Program-made: the position numbers and the translations under genes | Shown here: one piece after another, positions 15,616 through 22,235 of the stretch | Layout: each line of letters opens with the position of its first letter | Position numbering within the stretch: position 1 is the first letter of the stretch | The notes under the pieces: model-generated | The model's input: the letters and a program-made list of their open reading frames with translations, nothing else | Told to the model about the DNA's origin: nothing | The model's database searches: none | Source of the DNA: a virus | Direction: 5' to 3' (one strand) | DNA length: 43,687 nt | Virus record (IMG/VR): IMGVR_UViG_3300027797_000050 | Span: 1-43,687 of that record

Positions 15616-16395
15616 TTATTTTTTTAACTCTTCTAAACAATTTATTCTCCAATCTGAATGACCAACATTCAACGGCATACAACCATCTTTTGATTCCATA
15701 ATTGCCGTCAACTCATATAAATCATCATCCAAGTGAAAGGCGAACCCCATACCCGCTAAGAATTCAATCTTATCAGCAAATGCTGTAAACTTAACTCTAC
15801 TCTTTGGAATCCCAATTCTCTCACAACTCTCAAACAAATCTTTATTCCTATCAGTTCCTCCCCAAGGATGGAGTACAGAATCTTCTTCACTAACTCTTGA
15901 GGTAACAACCCAAACTTCATATCCTTCGTCAACTAATTCTTTAGCAAATTCCTCAACTGAGGGTAATGCCAAAGTTCCGTCATAATCGAAACTCACTTTT
16001 GTTTTACTATTCTTAGTTAACTTATGGTGGGTGTCACATAATGTAAAATACCATCCAATGTCTTTTCTTAACTCACCATCCGCCCCACATTTTTCACAAA
16101 CTTTATAACTTTCTTTTTCTGCCTGTAATATTCGTTGATGAATTTCATCACTACCGGCATTAATATAAAATCTTAACCCACCAAATTTCTCTTTAACTTG
16201 AGTGGTTTCTTTATTCCAACCTAATTCAGTTAAATCATTTATTAATGACTTAATCAATCCAAACCACCCATTACCAACACAAAAGAAACCTGGGTCAACT
16301 ATAGGTCCTTTATCCGTAAAATACCCATTACACAACCCACCAATTGAGTTTAAGTATTCTGACATTTGCTCATCCGATAAATAATAATTTTCCAT
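15616..16395 (-). CDS. Fusion of a zinc-ribbon-like domain and a HAD phosphatase
   Basis: Two parts. The first, to about residue 135, has a W-F-x-L-I-x-S-L-I-x-D-L segment, KEKFGGLRFY, and then CEKCG plus CDTHH (Cys106, Cys109, Cys126, His129/130 counted from a start at 16413), which looks like a zinc site. The second begins VSFDYDGTL with Asp143 and Asp145 (HAD motif I), followed by VWVVTSR (motif II) and FHLDDDLYE (motif IV). I prefer the ATG at 16395, because a TATATTTG promoter-like element overlaps the earlier ATG at 16413. A nucleic-acid-directed phosphatase is possible; the substrate is unknown. Confidence 0.75.
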   Translation of the reverse strand: MENYYLSDEQMSEYLNSIGGLCNGYFTDKGPIVDPGFFCVGNGWFGLIKSLINDLTELGWNKETTQVKEKFGGLRFYINAGSDEIHQRILQAEKESYKVCEKCGADGELRKDIGWYFTLCDTHHKLTKNSKTKVSFDYDGTLALPSVEEFAKELVDEGYEVWVVTSRVSEEDSVLHPWGGTDRNKDLFESCERIGIPKSRVKFTAFADKIEFLAGMGFAFHLDDDLYELTAIMESKDGCMPLNVGHSDWRINCLEELKK

Positions 16396-16399
16396 AGAA

Positions 16400-16407
16400 C
16401 AAATATA
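16400..16407 (-). promoter_or_regulatory. Bacteroidota-type -7 element
   Basis: TATATTTG on the minus strand, four bases before the ATG at 16395, with an ATTG about 20 bases further upstream. It fits the TAnnTTTG consensus of Bacteroidota housekeeping promoters and implies an almost leaderless message. Confidence 0.45.
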
Positions 16408-16445
16408 AAACATTTGAGATTATAAAACAATACGATATTTATATT

Positions 16446-16453
16446 TATATTTG
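16446..16453 (+). promoter_or_regulatory. Bacteroidota-type -7 element, overlapping TATTTAT
   Basis: TATATTTG on the plus strand, four bases before the ATG at 16458; two TATTTAT copies lie immediately upstream and overlap it, so both promoter classes are possible. Confidence 0.4.
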
Positions 16454-16457
16454 ATTT

Positions 16458-16946
16458 ATGAGTACAAGTTCTGAGACAAAAGCAACTAGGGCACCATTAA
16501 ACCCAAACCAAATTAAAGGTCTTGATATGGTCGTTAGAGGGATTCGAAAAAAATTCCCCTTTATCATTGGTTGGGAAAAAAGTGAGGTATTTGATAAATA
16601 CCAAACACAAATGTTCATTAATTTAATTGTTGATATGAATAAATTATCAAAATATTATAATGGACCAATTAAACATTATTGGGTTGATGATTTAGAACAA
16701 GGTAGAAGCGACTCAGGTGGCGGCACATTTTACCTTGAAAATCACGAAGATATTGAAAAGATTTCTTTAAAAAATCGTAGAGAAATCGAAAGTTTTATTA
16801 ATGATGTGTATGTATTACTACCTAAACAATTTCAAGTTTTTGTTGAGTGGTCAGGTGGTTCTTTTATGTTAGGACCAAATGATAAACCTTACACATCAGT
16901 CTCTTCAGTTGATGTCCACACTTATTCACTAAAAATATTTAAATAA
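16458..16946 (+). CDS. Hypothetical protein, 162 aa
   Basis: Lone plus-strand gene, divergent from the zinc/HAD fusion. No family recognised. Basic N-terminus with a KFPFIIGW segment, then an acidic middle and an FQVFVEWSGGSF beta segment near the end. Its stop lies about 25 bases from the first tRNA-like gene, which points toward it. Confidence 0.6.
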   Translation: MSTSSETKATRAPLNPNQIKGLDMVVRGIRKKFPFIIGWEKSEVFDKYQTQMFINLIVDMNKLSKYYNGPIKHYWVDDLEQGRSDSGGGTFYLENHEDIEKISLKNRREIESFINDVYVLLPKQFQVFVEWSGGSFMLGPNDKPYTSVSSVDVHTYSLKIFK

Positions 16947-16971
16947 ACTTTTCCCATCTTTGGGATATTGT

Positions 16972-17042
16972 TGCGGGATAGGACTTGAACCTATTTCATC
17001 GGATACTAACCTCCAATATGTTAACCATATACACCACTCCGC
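16972..17042 (-). tRNA. Degenerate tRNA-like gene a
   Basis: The T arm ATAGG-TTCAAGT-CCTAT pairs fully, and a D arm GTGT/ACAT with a GG-containing loop is visible. GCGG pairs with CCGC at the ends, but the rest of the acceptor contains an A-C mismatch and the spacing is off by one. The lower stem can be drawn as TTGGA/TCCGA with an 8-base loop or ATATT/AGTAT with a 7-base loop lacking U33. I cannot assign an anticodon. Either a relic or an unusual tRNA. Confidence 0.5.
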
Positions 17043-17116
17043 TTAACTAAATGAATTCTTGTATCTAAATCGTTACCCAAATTCATTATAGTGTTGAGTT
17101 TCTTCATAACGGTACT

Positions 17117-17147
17117 CAACAAACCCTGACCCCAAAGTTTTATTGTC
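17117..17147 (-). repeat. tRNA-flanking repeat, copy 1
   Basis: About 31 bases lying four bases beyond the 3' end of tRNA-like gene b. A near-identical copy (17879-17911) sits in the same place beyond gene e. Core on the minus strand: TGGGGTCAGGGTTT. Possible processing or termination element. Confidence 0.55.
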
Positions 17148-17150
17148 TAG

Positions 17151-17255
17151 TAGTCAGGACAGGATTCGAACCTGTATGGGATATATTGTATGTGAAGCAT
17201 TTATGTCCCCTCTACTTACATACAATGTAGCGTCAACCAATTTCGCCACCTGACT
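17151..17255 (-). tRNA. tRNA-like gene b (Leu-type D arm, long abnormal middle)
   Basis: Acceptor AGTCAGG pairs perfectly with CCTGACT, the discriminator is A, and the T arm ACAGG-TTCGAAT-CCTGT is perfect. The D arm (GCG...GACGC with AATTGG) is of the tRNA-Leu kind. At 105 bases it is longer than normal class II tRNAs. The middle can fold as CTAC/GTAG around 11 bases, or as TTGTATGT/ACATACAA around a large loop; neither gives a normal 7-base anticodon loop with U33. Anticodon unassigned. Confidence 0.65.
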
Positions 17256-17259
17256 AATG

Positions 17260-17532
17260 TTATTTTAACTCTTGAACTTGTTCCATAATTTCTGTAACAC
17301 CCTCAGTCTCCAAATACCCAATAACATCATTTGTCACTGAAGTATCATAAGTTAATTCACCATCTTTACCCAAAACGGCAACCTCAAATAAACCTTTTGT
17401 TCCACCATATGAATGTGTATGAGAAACAACAGATACCCCGTATCCATTTTCAAACACCATTCGACACTTCACACCAATTAGATTGGTGGCGTCTTCAATT
17501 TTTTCAAACTCTAAATCTTCAAATTTTTTCAT
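17260..17532 (-). CDS. Conserved phage protein, 90 aa, inside the tRNA cluster
   Basis: FENGYGVSVVSHTHSYGG and later LTYDTSVTNDVIGYL form a pattern I recall from many T4-like phage proteins of unknown function. Encoded between tRNA-like genes c and b on the same strand, so probably co-transcribed and released by tRNA processing. Confidence 0.7.
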   Translation of the reverse strand: MKKFEDLEFEKIEDATNLIGVKCRMVFENGYGVSVVSHTHSYGGTKGLFEVAVLGKDGELTYDTSVTNDVIGYLETEGVTEIMEQVQELK

Positions 17533-17557
17533 AATTTTTATTTTTATTTTAAGTTAG

Positions 17558-17663
17558 TAGTCAAGACAAGATTCGAACTTGTACACGTAACTTTCTTGGC
17601 TCTTCCCCAATGGCACGCTATCCACTCATTATTTTAGCGTCTATCCAATTCCGCCACCTGACT
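17558..17663 (-). tRNA. tRNA-like gene c (Leu-type D arm, abnormal middle)
   Basis: Acceptor AGTCAGG pairs with CTTGACT, discriminator A, T arm ACAAG-TTCGAAT-CTTGT perfect. The first 25 bases are nearly the same as in genes b and e, so these are paralogs. The middle holds GCTA/TAGC around 14 bases and a second hairpin TTGG/CCAA around GGAAGAG; neither loop has U33. If the second were the anticodon arm the triplet would be AAG, but I do not assign it. Confidence 0.65.
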
Positions 17664-17675
17664 ATATTCAGATTT

Positions 17676-17683
17676 CAAAGATA
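17676..17683 (-). promoter_or_regulatory. Bacteroidota-type -7 element before tRNA-like gene c
   Basis: TATCTTTG on the minus strand, 12 bases before the 5' end of gene c, fitting TAnnTTTG. Confidence 0.4.
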
Positions 17684-17724
17684 TGTTTTTTTATTTAATT
17701 AAACAATACCTTCGTTATTTTTTG

Positions 17725-17841
17725 TAGTCAGGACAAGATTCGAACTTGTAAGACACAGTAATACAGTACTGCATCATCCCTGTATGGATATGTGCGTCTA
17801 CCGACGAGCGAGGACACCCCACTCCATTCCGCCACCTGACT
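17725..17841 (-). tRNA. tRNA-like gene d (hairpin inserted in D loop)
   Basis: Perfect acceptor AGTCAGG/CCTGACT and T arm ACAAG-TTCGAAT-CTTGT. Compared with genes c and e, the D loop carries an extra hairpin of 8 pairs with a TGT loop (GAGTGGGG/CCTCGCTC). The lower stem TATCC/GGATG leaves only a 6-base loop (ATACAG). A variable arm GCAGTA/TACTGT follows. Anticodon unassigned. A stray T-arm-like sequence (CGG-TTCGAGT-CCG) directly abuts its 5' end. Confidence 0.6.
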
Positions 17842-17878
17842 CGGACTCGAACCGTTGAAAACACACACCTTTCAGTGC

Positions 17879-17911
17879 CAACAAAACCCTGACCCCAGAG
17901 TTGTTATTGTC
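17879..17911 (-). repeat. tRNA-flanking repeat, copy 2
   Basis: Second copy of the element at 17117-17147, here just beyond the 3' end of tRNA-like gene e. Confidence 0.55.
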
Positions 17912-17913
17912 AG

Positions 17914-18033
17914 TAGCCAGGGTAGGACTCGAACCTACACCCTATGACTTGTACCTCACCATAGGGACTTACGTTGTTTTTAAAAGAGTGGTATCACCCC
18001 ACTGTAGCGTCTAACCAATTCCGCCACCTGACT
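17914..18033 (-). tRNA. tRNA-like gene e (class II, extra linker)
   Basis: Acceptor AGTCAGG pairs with CCTGGCT (one G-U), discriminator A, T arm GTAGG-TTCGAGT-CCTAC perfect. A 5-pair stem AGTGG/CCACT holds a 7-base loop GGTGATA, and a long variable arm CCCTATG/CATAGGG is present. Yet 20 extra bases separate these two arms, and loop position 33 is G not U. Read literally the anticodon would be TGA (Ser); a Leu-like TTTAAAA loop sequence also lies in the 20-base linker. Anticodon unassigned. Confidence 0.65.
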
Positions 18034-18060
18034 ATTTAATACATTTAAAAGAACTTTTAG

Positions 18061-18137
18061 AATCTGAGGTGGGAATCGAACCCACACTAAGTCAACCTTT
18101 ACAGGATTTGGAACCGCTCCTCATTACGCTCTCAGAT
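18061..18137 (-). tRNA. tRNA-like gene f (possible GTA anticodon)
   Basis: The acceptor pairs over eight bases (AATCTGAG/CTCAGATT) and the T arm GTGGG-TTCGATT-CCCAC is perfect. A loop CTGTAAA, the normal tRNA-Tyr loop, can be framed by CAA-A-TC and GGTTG with one bulged A. The D stem is not clear, and bacterial tRNA-Tyr normally has a long variable arm, which this 77-base gene lacks. A Trp-like loop TTCCAAA is also present. Identity uncertain. Confidence 0.55.
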
Positions 18138-18147
18138 TTCCTTTCAA

Positions 18148-18155
18148 CAAATATA
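18148..18155 (-). promoter_or_regulatory. Bacteroidota-type -7 element before the tRNA cluster
   Basis: TATATTTG on the minus strand, 10 bases before tRNA-like gene f. It could drive the whole cluster. Confidence 0.5.
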
Positions 18156-18160
18156 GTAAT

Positions 18161-18613
18161 TTATTTTTGTTCTGACCTAATAATTTCAATTAATTTATCA
18201 ATACATTCAGATTCAGCTTCAGGATATGTTCTATACAATAAAGAATATTGTCCAATAGTATTTTCCCACCCCCATTCTTCTGAAGCCAAATCATTTGGAT
18301 TGCCAAAAAAACGTGTGTAGGTATAACAGAATTTAGGTTCTGTCGTACAATCAGTTAATATCTCAGGGAATATCTTATGAGTATCTCTAAACCATTGAAA
18401 AACCTGTGATTTAAGTGGTGTTGATATACACAATAAATCAGTATTATAATTCTGTGATTTAGATGGTACAACCTCAACATAATGGTCAACATTATTACCG
18501 GTATCACCATTATAGATATAACTAAAACAAGGCACATCAAACCCCAATTCCTTCAAATCAAAGGCTTGTTTATATGCCACAAATAAATTTCCCATAGTTT
18601 TACTTTTTTTCAA
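18161..18613 (-). CDS. Conserved hypothetical protein, 150 aa
   Basis: AYKQAFDLKELGFDVPCFSYI and later QVFQWFRDTHKIFPEI form a pattern I recall from proteins of Bacteroidota and their phages (YKQA-LALKELGF family, no known function). It ends just before the tRNA cluster promoter. Confidence 0.7.
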   Translation of the reverse strand: MKKSKTMGNLFVAYKQAFDLKELGFDVPCFSYIYNGDTGNNVDHYVEVVPSKSQNYNTDLLCISTPLKSQVFQWFRDTHKIFPEILTDCTTEPKFCYTYTRFFGNPNDLASEEWGWENTIGQYSLLYRTYPEAESECIDKLIEIIRSEQK

Positions 18614-18616
18614 TAT

Positions 18617-18624
18617 TATTTATC
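18617..18624 (+). promoter_or_regulatory. Candidate phage late promoter motif
   Basis: TATTTATC on the plus strand, nine bases before the ATG of the GIY-YIG gene. Confidence 0.35.
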
Positions 18625-18633
18625 TTAACAAAG

Positions 18634-18963
18634 ATGACATACGGATATGTATATTTAATTGTTGAGTGGGGTTCAACACCTGAGCGATACAAATTGGGTA
18701 TCACAAAGAATGACCCTAAACTACGATTAAAAACCCATCAAACTTCAAACCCCCACGAACTAGTTTTAATTCGGACATATAAGTCGGAACATTACCACAA
18801 GATTGAATCTTGGATGAAACGTGAATATTTCATATATGGTCAAGAGGGTGGAACCGAATGGTTTGAATTACCCTCTGAGATTGCATCTAATTTCACCCAA
18901 GAATGTAAACGTATTGAGGACGTGTTTAACGACCTAATAAAAAGTGGTAACCCTTTTATTTAG
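18634..18963 (+). CDS. GIY-YIG-like nuclease (T5orf172/MUG113 type)
   Basis: GYVYLIVEWG (residues 4-13) and YKLGITKNDPKLRL (19-32) are the two strands and Arg-containing helix of the GIY-YIG-like fold; a Glu and FELP near 93-98 follow. The family cuts DNA as a single-domain endonuclease, but there is no DNA-binding extension typical of homing enzymes. A lone plus-strand gene near the tRNA cluster; it ends within four bases of the converging minus gene. Confidence 0.75.
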   Translation: MTYGYVYLIVEWGSTPERYKLGITKNDPKLRLKTHQTSNPHELVLIRTYKSEHYHKIESWMKREYFIYGQEGGTEWFELPSEIASNFTQECKRIEDVFNDLIKSGNPFI

Positions 18964-19214
18964 AAATACCATTTCACACAATCAATACCACTTAACTTAG
19001 AATTAACTTTAGTCATTCTAATGAATGGAATTGTCTTAACTAATGTCTTTGGCATTACCAAAGAAGTATATGCGGTAAAATCTTTGTGTTTTAATACTCG
19101 ACCATCACCAGCAATAAATTGATAACAAGACCCATTATCTAAAATGTAATCACCACTTTTAACCTCATAGGTTACTCTCCCTATCTTTATTGTTTCCATC
19201 GTTATTGCTGCCAT
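18960..19214 (-). CDS. Hypothetical protein, 84 aa
   Basis: Small beta-rich protein with no recognised family. A second ATG at 19199 is possible. Its start lies inside the 59-aa gene upstream. Confidence 0.55.
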   Translation of the reverse strand: MAAITMETIKIGRVTYEVKSGDYILDNGSCYQFIAGDGRVLKHKDFTAYTSLVMPKTLVKTIPFIRMTKVNSKLSGIDCVKWYF

Positions 19215-19344
19215 CCTTCTCGTCTTTAATTGGTTGAAAAATAATTTGATACCCCTTGAATATTTCTTTGATACTCTTCAGGTCTTTAGTAAAACCCTCA
19301 ATTATTATAATCTGTTTTTCCTTCGTGTTGACTATGTACTTCAT
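19165..19344 (-). CDS. Small hypothetical protein, 59 aa
   Basis: ATG at 19344 overlaps the upstream stop as ATGA; the frame ends 50 bases inside the next gene in another frame. Beta-helix start (YIVNTKEKQIIIIEGF) and an Asn/Asp-rich tail that may exist only because of the overlap. Confidence 0.5.
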   Translation of the reverse strand: MKYIVNTKEKQIIIIEGFTKDLKSIKEIFKGYQIIFQPIKDEKDGSNNDGNNKDRESNL

Positions 19345-19499
19345 ATTTGAGTGATAGACATAAGAACCATTTCGATTAACAACATTGTAAATAAAGTATT
19401 AATCATTTTCTTTCTACCCTCAGTATTAGGTAACTTAACCACCGTATGGATAAACAAACAATAAGTAATTGCCAGTATTATAACCCCAAAGTTAAACAT
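19341..19499 (-). CDS. Small membrane protein, 52 aa
   Basis: Two hydrophobic segments (residues 3-20 and 33-52) around a basic turn. It overlaps both neighbours (eight bases upstream, ATGA downstream), which supports a coupled gene. Confidence 0.55.
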   Translation of the reverse strand: MFNFGVIILAITYCLFIHTVVKLPNTEGRKKMINTLFTMLLIEMVLMSITQI

Positions 19500-19725
19500 T
19501 AAATCCTTCATCTGTGTCTTCTATTATTAATTTTGTTAATTTTTCTGATATGTTTCTCATATCGGATAATAAATCATTATTATCAATACCATCCAATTGT
19601 TTGAATAAGTGAACGTAACCCATATTGATATGGTCCAACGCCGCCTCAAAGCCTGATGTGTAATTTTTAGCGTCTTCAATAAGACGGTCCATTATTAATT
19701 CTTCTTCAGATTTCTCCTTTTCCAT
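19492..19725 (-). CDS. Hypothetical protein, 77 aa
   Basis: Acidic, mostly helical, no recognised family. Overlaps the small genes on either side. Confidence 0.55.
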   Translation of the reverse strand: MEKEKSEEELIMDRLIEDAKNYTSGFEAALDHINMGYVHLFKQLDGIDNNDLLSDMRNISEKLTKLIIEDTDEGFNV

Positions 19726-19873
19726 TTTCTAGCCACTCATTAAATTTTTTAGTGAAGACTTTTGAAAATTCTTTCTTCATCTTCTTTTTTTTCTTACGAG
19801 GCATATTCCCCAAGTCATACATTTCAGGAAAGATAGTTATTGCCACCTTAATCGGTATTTTAACTTTTCTCAT
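19706..19873 (-). CDS. Small basic protein, 55 aa
   Basis: A strongly basic peptide with PRKKKKKMKKEF in its middle, likely to bind nucleic acid. ATG overlaps the upstream stop (ATGA); the end overlaps the next gene by 20 bases. Confidence 0.55.
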   Translation of the reverse strand: MRKVKIPIKVAITIFPEMYDLGNMPRKKKKKMKKEFSKVFTKKFNEWLENGKGEI

Positions 19874-20265
19874 TTTTCAGGTTTTAAATATATCTCATTG
19901 AAGTTATACTCTTTATCGTCGTCGCTTATAACTAAAACAATTAATTTATAACCTGTATAATCATTCCCCATAGGTAATTCGTGCATACCGACAAATCTGT
20001 TTTTATCGTCAACATATTTTTTACGTTCCTCATCGTTTACGGTATCAAAATTAAAGTGAATTTCTTTTATTGTTTTAGTGACTAATTCATCACCATCATA
20101 ACACATAAATTCAGTACCAACCAAAGTTCCAAATAACTGACCAAACTTATAGAAAAAGTTATCTTTAAGATAGTCATTATAACTTTTGATTTTGGTATCA
20201 AATTTAATGTCGATTGGTTTATTATCCCAATTTTTCATCCAAGCGTCTTTACTTATCGAGGTCAT
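19870..20265 (-). CDS. Hypothetical protein, 131 aa
   Basis: No recognised family. Charged and aromatic N-terminus, then alternating beta segments (IKEIHFNF, YKLIVLVI). Overlaps the gene upstream by 17 bases and the small basic gene downstream by four. Confidence 0.55.
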   Translation of the reverse strand: MTSISKDAWMKNWDNKPIDIKFDTKIKSYNDYLKDNFFYKFGQLFGTLVGTEFMCYDGDELVTKTIKEIHFNFDTVNDEERKKYVDDKNRFVGMHELPMGNDYTGYKLIVLVISDDDKEYNFNEIYLKPEK

Positions 20266-20515
20266 CTTCTTCTTTTATTAATTCGTAATCACTATTCTTA
20301 GTCCTAAATTTAATATAATTTTCTGAACTTTCCAATAGTTCTGTAATTTGTGTTGTTTGCCAGGTGAAGAATATATTAAATGGGTGCATAATTAAACTCA
20401 ACCCAACCTTTGGTGTTTTGTGTAATTCTTTACCTCTACCATTTTCATCGAATTCAATCCACCTAACATCCTGAGACGTTTTTACTAAACCATCACTTCT
20501 TTTTAATGTATACAT
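20249..20515 (-). CDS. Hypothetical phage protein, 88 aa
   Basis: Small beta-rich protein with a FTWQTTQITELL segment and an acidic tail; no recognised family. Overlaps both neighbours by more than ten bases. Confidence 0.55.
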   Translation of the reverse strand: MYTLKRSDGLVKTSQDVRWIEFDENGRGKELHKTPKVGLSLIMHPFNIFFTWQTTQITELLESSENYIKFRTKNSDYELIKEEDDLDK

Positions 20516-20820
20516 AACTTATGATTTTTTTCTAAATATTGAAACAATTCTTCATATGTTTGACAAATTAATTTACCATTTTCATCATTCGCCCCCATTT
20601 TATTATCACCATAACCATTTTCGAAGATGAACCATTCCACCCAATCCAACCCTTCATCACCATAGACAAAACGTATTGAGTTTTGTAGTTGTTCGTGTAA
20701 AATATCAGATAATTGATATCTACCCTCCATCAAATCAAACCCTAAATCGTGAAGGTCCGATATCATTTCAGACCCTCTCTTGTAACAATCTAATATCTTA
20801 AAAAAATTCTTAAATGTCAT
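20503..20820 (-). CDS. Conserved phage protein, 105 aa
   Basis: FVYGDEGLDWVEWFIFENGYG followed by an ICQTYEELFQYLE end. The DW-x-EWF-x-E pattern is one I recall from T4-like phage proteins of unknown function. Confidence 0.65.
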   Translation of the reverse strand: MTFKNFFKILDCYKRGSEMISDLHDLGFDLMEGRYQLSDILHEQLQNSIRFVYGDEGLDWVEWFIFENGYGDNKMGANDENGKLICQTYEELFQYLEKNHKLCIH

Positions 20821-20821
20821 A

Positions 20822-21358
20822 TTACTTTCTTTTTACTTGAATTGTTATTCTATTATATCCCAACCAACTATTTCTATCAATAATTGTTCTAAACTCCAAC
20901 TCTTCCTTGGGAATGAACCCGTCAACCACACGAACCCCCTCACTTTTTTCATTCATCAATTTGATTACTCTATCGAATAATCCGGTGTTAAGATTATGAT
21001 TATAAAACTTCTCAACAAAGTTATTATAATCTTCAACATTTATTTTATGTAAAAAATGTTTTAACGCCATTTTAAAGTATGGTTCAGAATATAACACCCA
21101 ACCATTAAAAGCGTCTTTGTTATATTTCTTCACCTCACGGTATCTTTTTGTTTCGGGATGGTAGATGTCATATTTATTTATATCTACCGTCTCATCCAAG
21201 ATAAAACGGGTTGGGTCGTAATCAACAGACTTAATCTTGTCGAACACAGAACTACCTTTACCACCCCACTTCATTCTTGGTGATTTGGTTTTTTTAACCC
21301 AACCATCAACTTGAACTGAGTTCTCAAATTCAACACCCGTTTTAGCCCTGTTTTGCAT
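20822..21358 (-). CDS. Possible PD-(D/E)xK nuclease-like protein, 178 aa
   Basis: GVEFENSV (residues 8-15) could be the first helix with its Glu, and YDIYHPETKRYREVKKY (63-79) gives an Asp about 14 residues before E-V-K, the spacing of PD-(D/E)xK nucleases. A basic KKTKSPRMKWGGKG segment near 22-35 could contact DNA. The rest is unassigned. Confidence 0.55.
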   Translation of the reverse strand: MQNRAKTGVEFENSVQVDGWVKKTKSPRMKWGGKGSSVFDKIKSVDYDPTRFILDETVDINKYDIYHPETKRYREVKKYNKDAFNGWVLYSEPYFKMALKHFLHKINVEDYNNFVEKFYNHNLNTGLFDRVIKLMNEKSEGVRVVDGFIPKEELEFRTIIDRNSWLGYNRITIQVKRK

Positions 21359-21361
21359 ACC

Positions 21362-21655
21362 TTATTTTGTATATAACGATTGTAAATATTCGATATTTTC
21401 TTCAGTGAATATTTCTTCACATTTATTACCAACTAATGAATCTAAGTCGATATCAATATTTTTCAAGGTCTCTCTTAACTTAGAAACGTTAATTTCTTTA
21501 CCTAAGAATAAAACATTAGAATAATCAGCTAACTCAATATCAACGTGACTTTGACCAATGTACGCTTGATGTATAACAGTCATTGTTATTGCCCCGTTCT
21601 CTAATGTGATATCGTTCTCAATATCAACCATTACTGTTTTACCAACTATATTCAT
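21362..21655 (-). CDS. Hypothetical protein, 97 aa
   Basis: Beta-rich first half and helical second half, acidic, no recognised family. Its start follows a 51-aa gene closely. Confidence 0.55.
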   Translation of the reverse strand: MNIVGKTVMVDIENDITLENGAITMTVIHQAYIGQSHVDIELADYSNVLFLGKEINVSKLRETLKNIDIDLDSLVGNKCEEIFTEENIEYLQSLYTK

Positions 21656-21660
21656 ATCTC

Positions 21661-21816
21661 TTATTTTAAAACCATATATTTAACACCATCAACAATCTTA
21701 GTCACGTACTTACCACCTTTCTTTTCCGCAGTCTTTGTAGTCTTCGCAGTTTTAACGTTTTTTTCAGGTTCTCCGAATTTCTCTTTTAACACTTCTCTCA
21801 TTGAAAATCTTTCCAT
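21661..21816 (-). CDS. Small basic protein, 51 aa
   Basis: A frame from the ATG at 21816 with a Lys/Thr-rich middle (VKTAKTTKTAEKKGGKY) and a VDGVKYMVLK end. Operon-like spacing with the gene downstream. Confidence 0.55.
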   Translation of the reverse strand: MERFSMREVLKEKFGEPEKNVKTAKTTKTAEKKGGKYVTKIVDGVKYMVLK

Positions 21817-21847
21817 AACTCTTATCGTTTTTACAAATATAATAAAA

Positions 21848-22153
21848 CTATTTTAATTTATTGAATAAAATTTTGGTAACATCAGAATTAATATCAACCA
21901 AGGTGTCAACCAATACTTCTTTACCTTTAGATTCAGTTAAGAATTTTTGGTTGTTTCTCTCGTTCTCAATATCAACAGAAGATACTGACTTGTCTACCGG
22001 ACATAAGTGTGTTGTTATAACACCGTAACCTTTCTCGTTTTTGTAGTCTACGTTGTCCTGAGTGATGTAGGCATACTTCATTAATACTTTATCTTCTTTT
22101 TTACAAGATACCATCCCCAAAACTAACAACCCTAATAAAACCACTTTTCTCAT
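21848..22153 (-). CDS. Lipoprotein, probably surface exposed, 101 aa
   Basis: Signal peptide with lipobox LGMVSC, lipid on Cys17. The next residues are KKEDK, which fits the lipoprotein export signal (x-K-[DE]-[DE]) described in Capnocytophaga canimorsus for transport to the outside face of the outer membrane. The mature part is about 85 residues with no recognised domain. Short exposed phage lipoproteins often block receptors for later phages; that role is inferred. Confidence 0.75.
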   Translation of the reverse strand: MRKVVLLGLLVLGMVSCKKEDKVLMKYAYITQDNVDYKNEKGYGVITTHLCPVDKSVSSVDIENERNNQKFLTESKGKEVLVDTLVDINSDVTKILFNKLK

Positions 22154-22203
22154 ATCCGTTACATTTTTAACGAATATACTATAAATTCAAACAACCACCA
22201 AAT

Positions 22204-22231
22204 AAAAAACCCCCAATTTTACCTGGGGGTT
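22204..22231 (-). terminator. Intrinsic terminator
   Basis: AACCCCC pairs with GGGGGTT; TTTTTTATT follows on the minus strand. Ends the 554-aa leader-protein gene. Confidence 0.85.
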
Positions 22232-22235
22232 TAAA

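Noticed and set aside
18634-18963. Homing endonuclease inserted next to the tRNA genes
   Set aside because: The GIY-YIG-like protein lacks a DNA-binding extension and no split gene or intron surrounds it.
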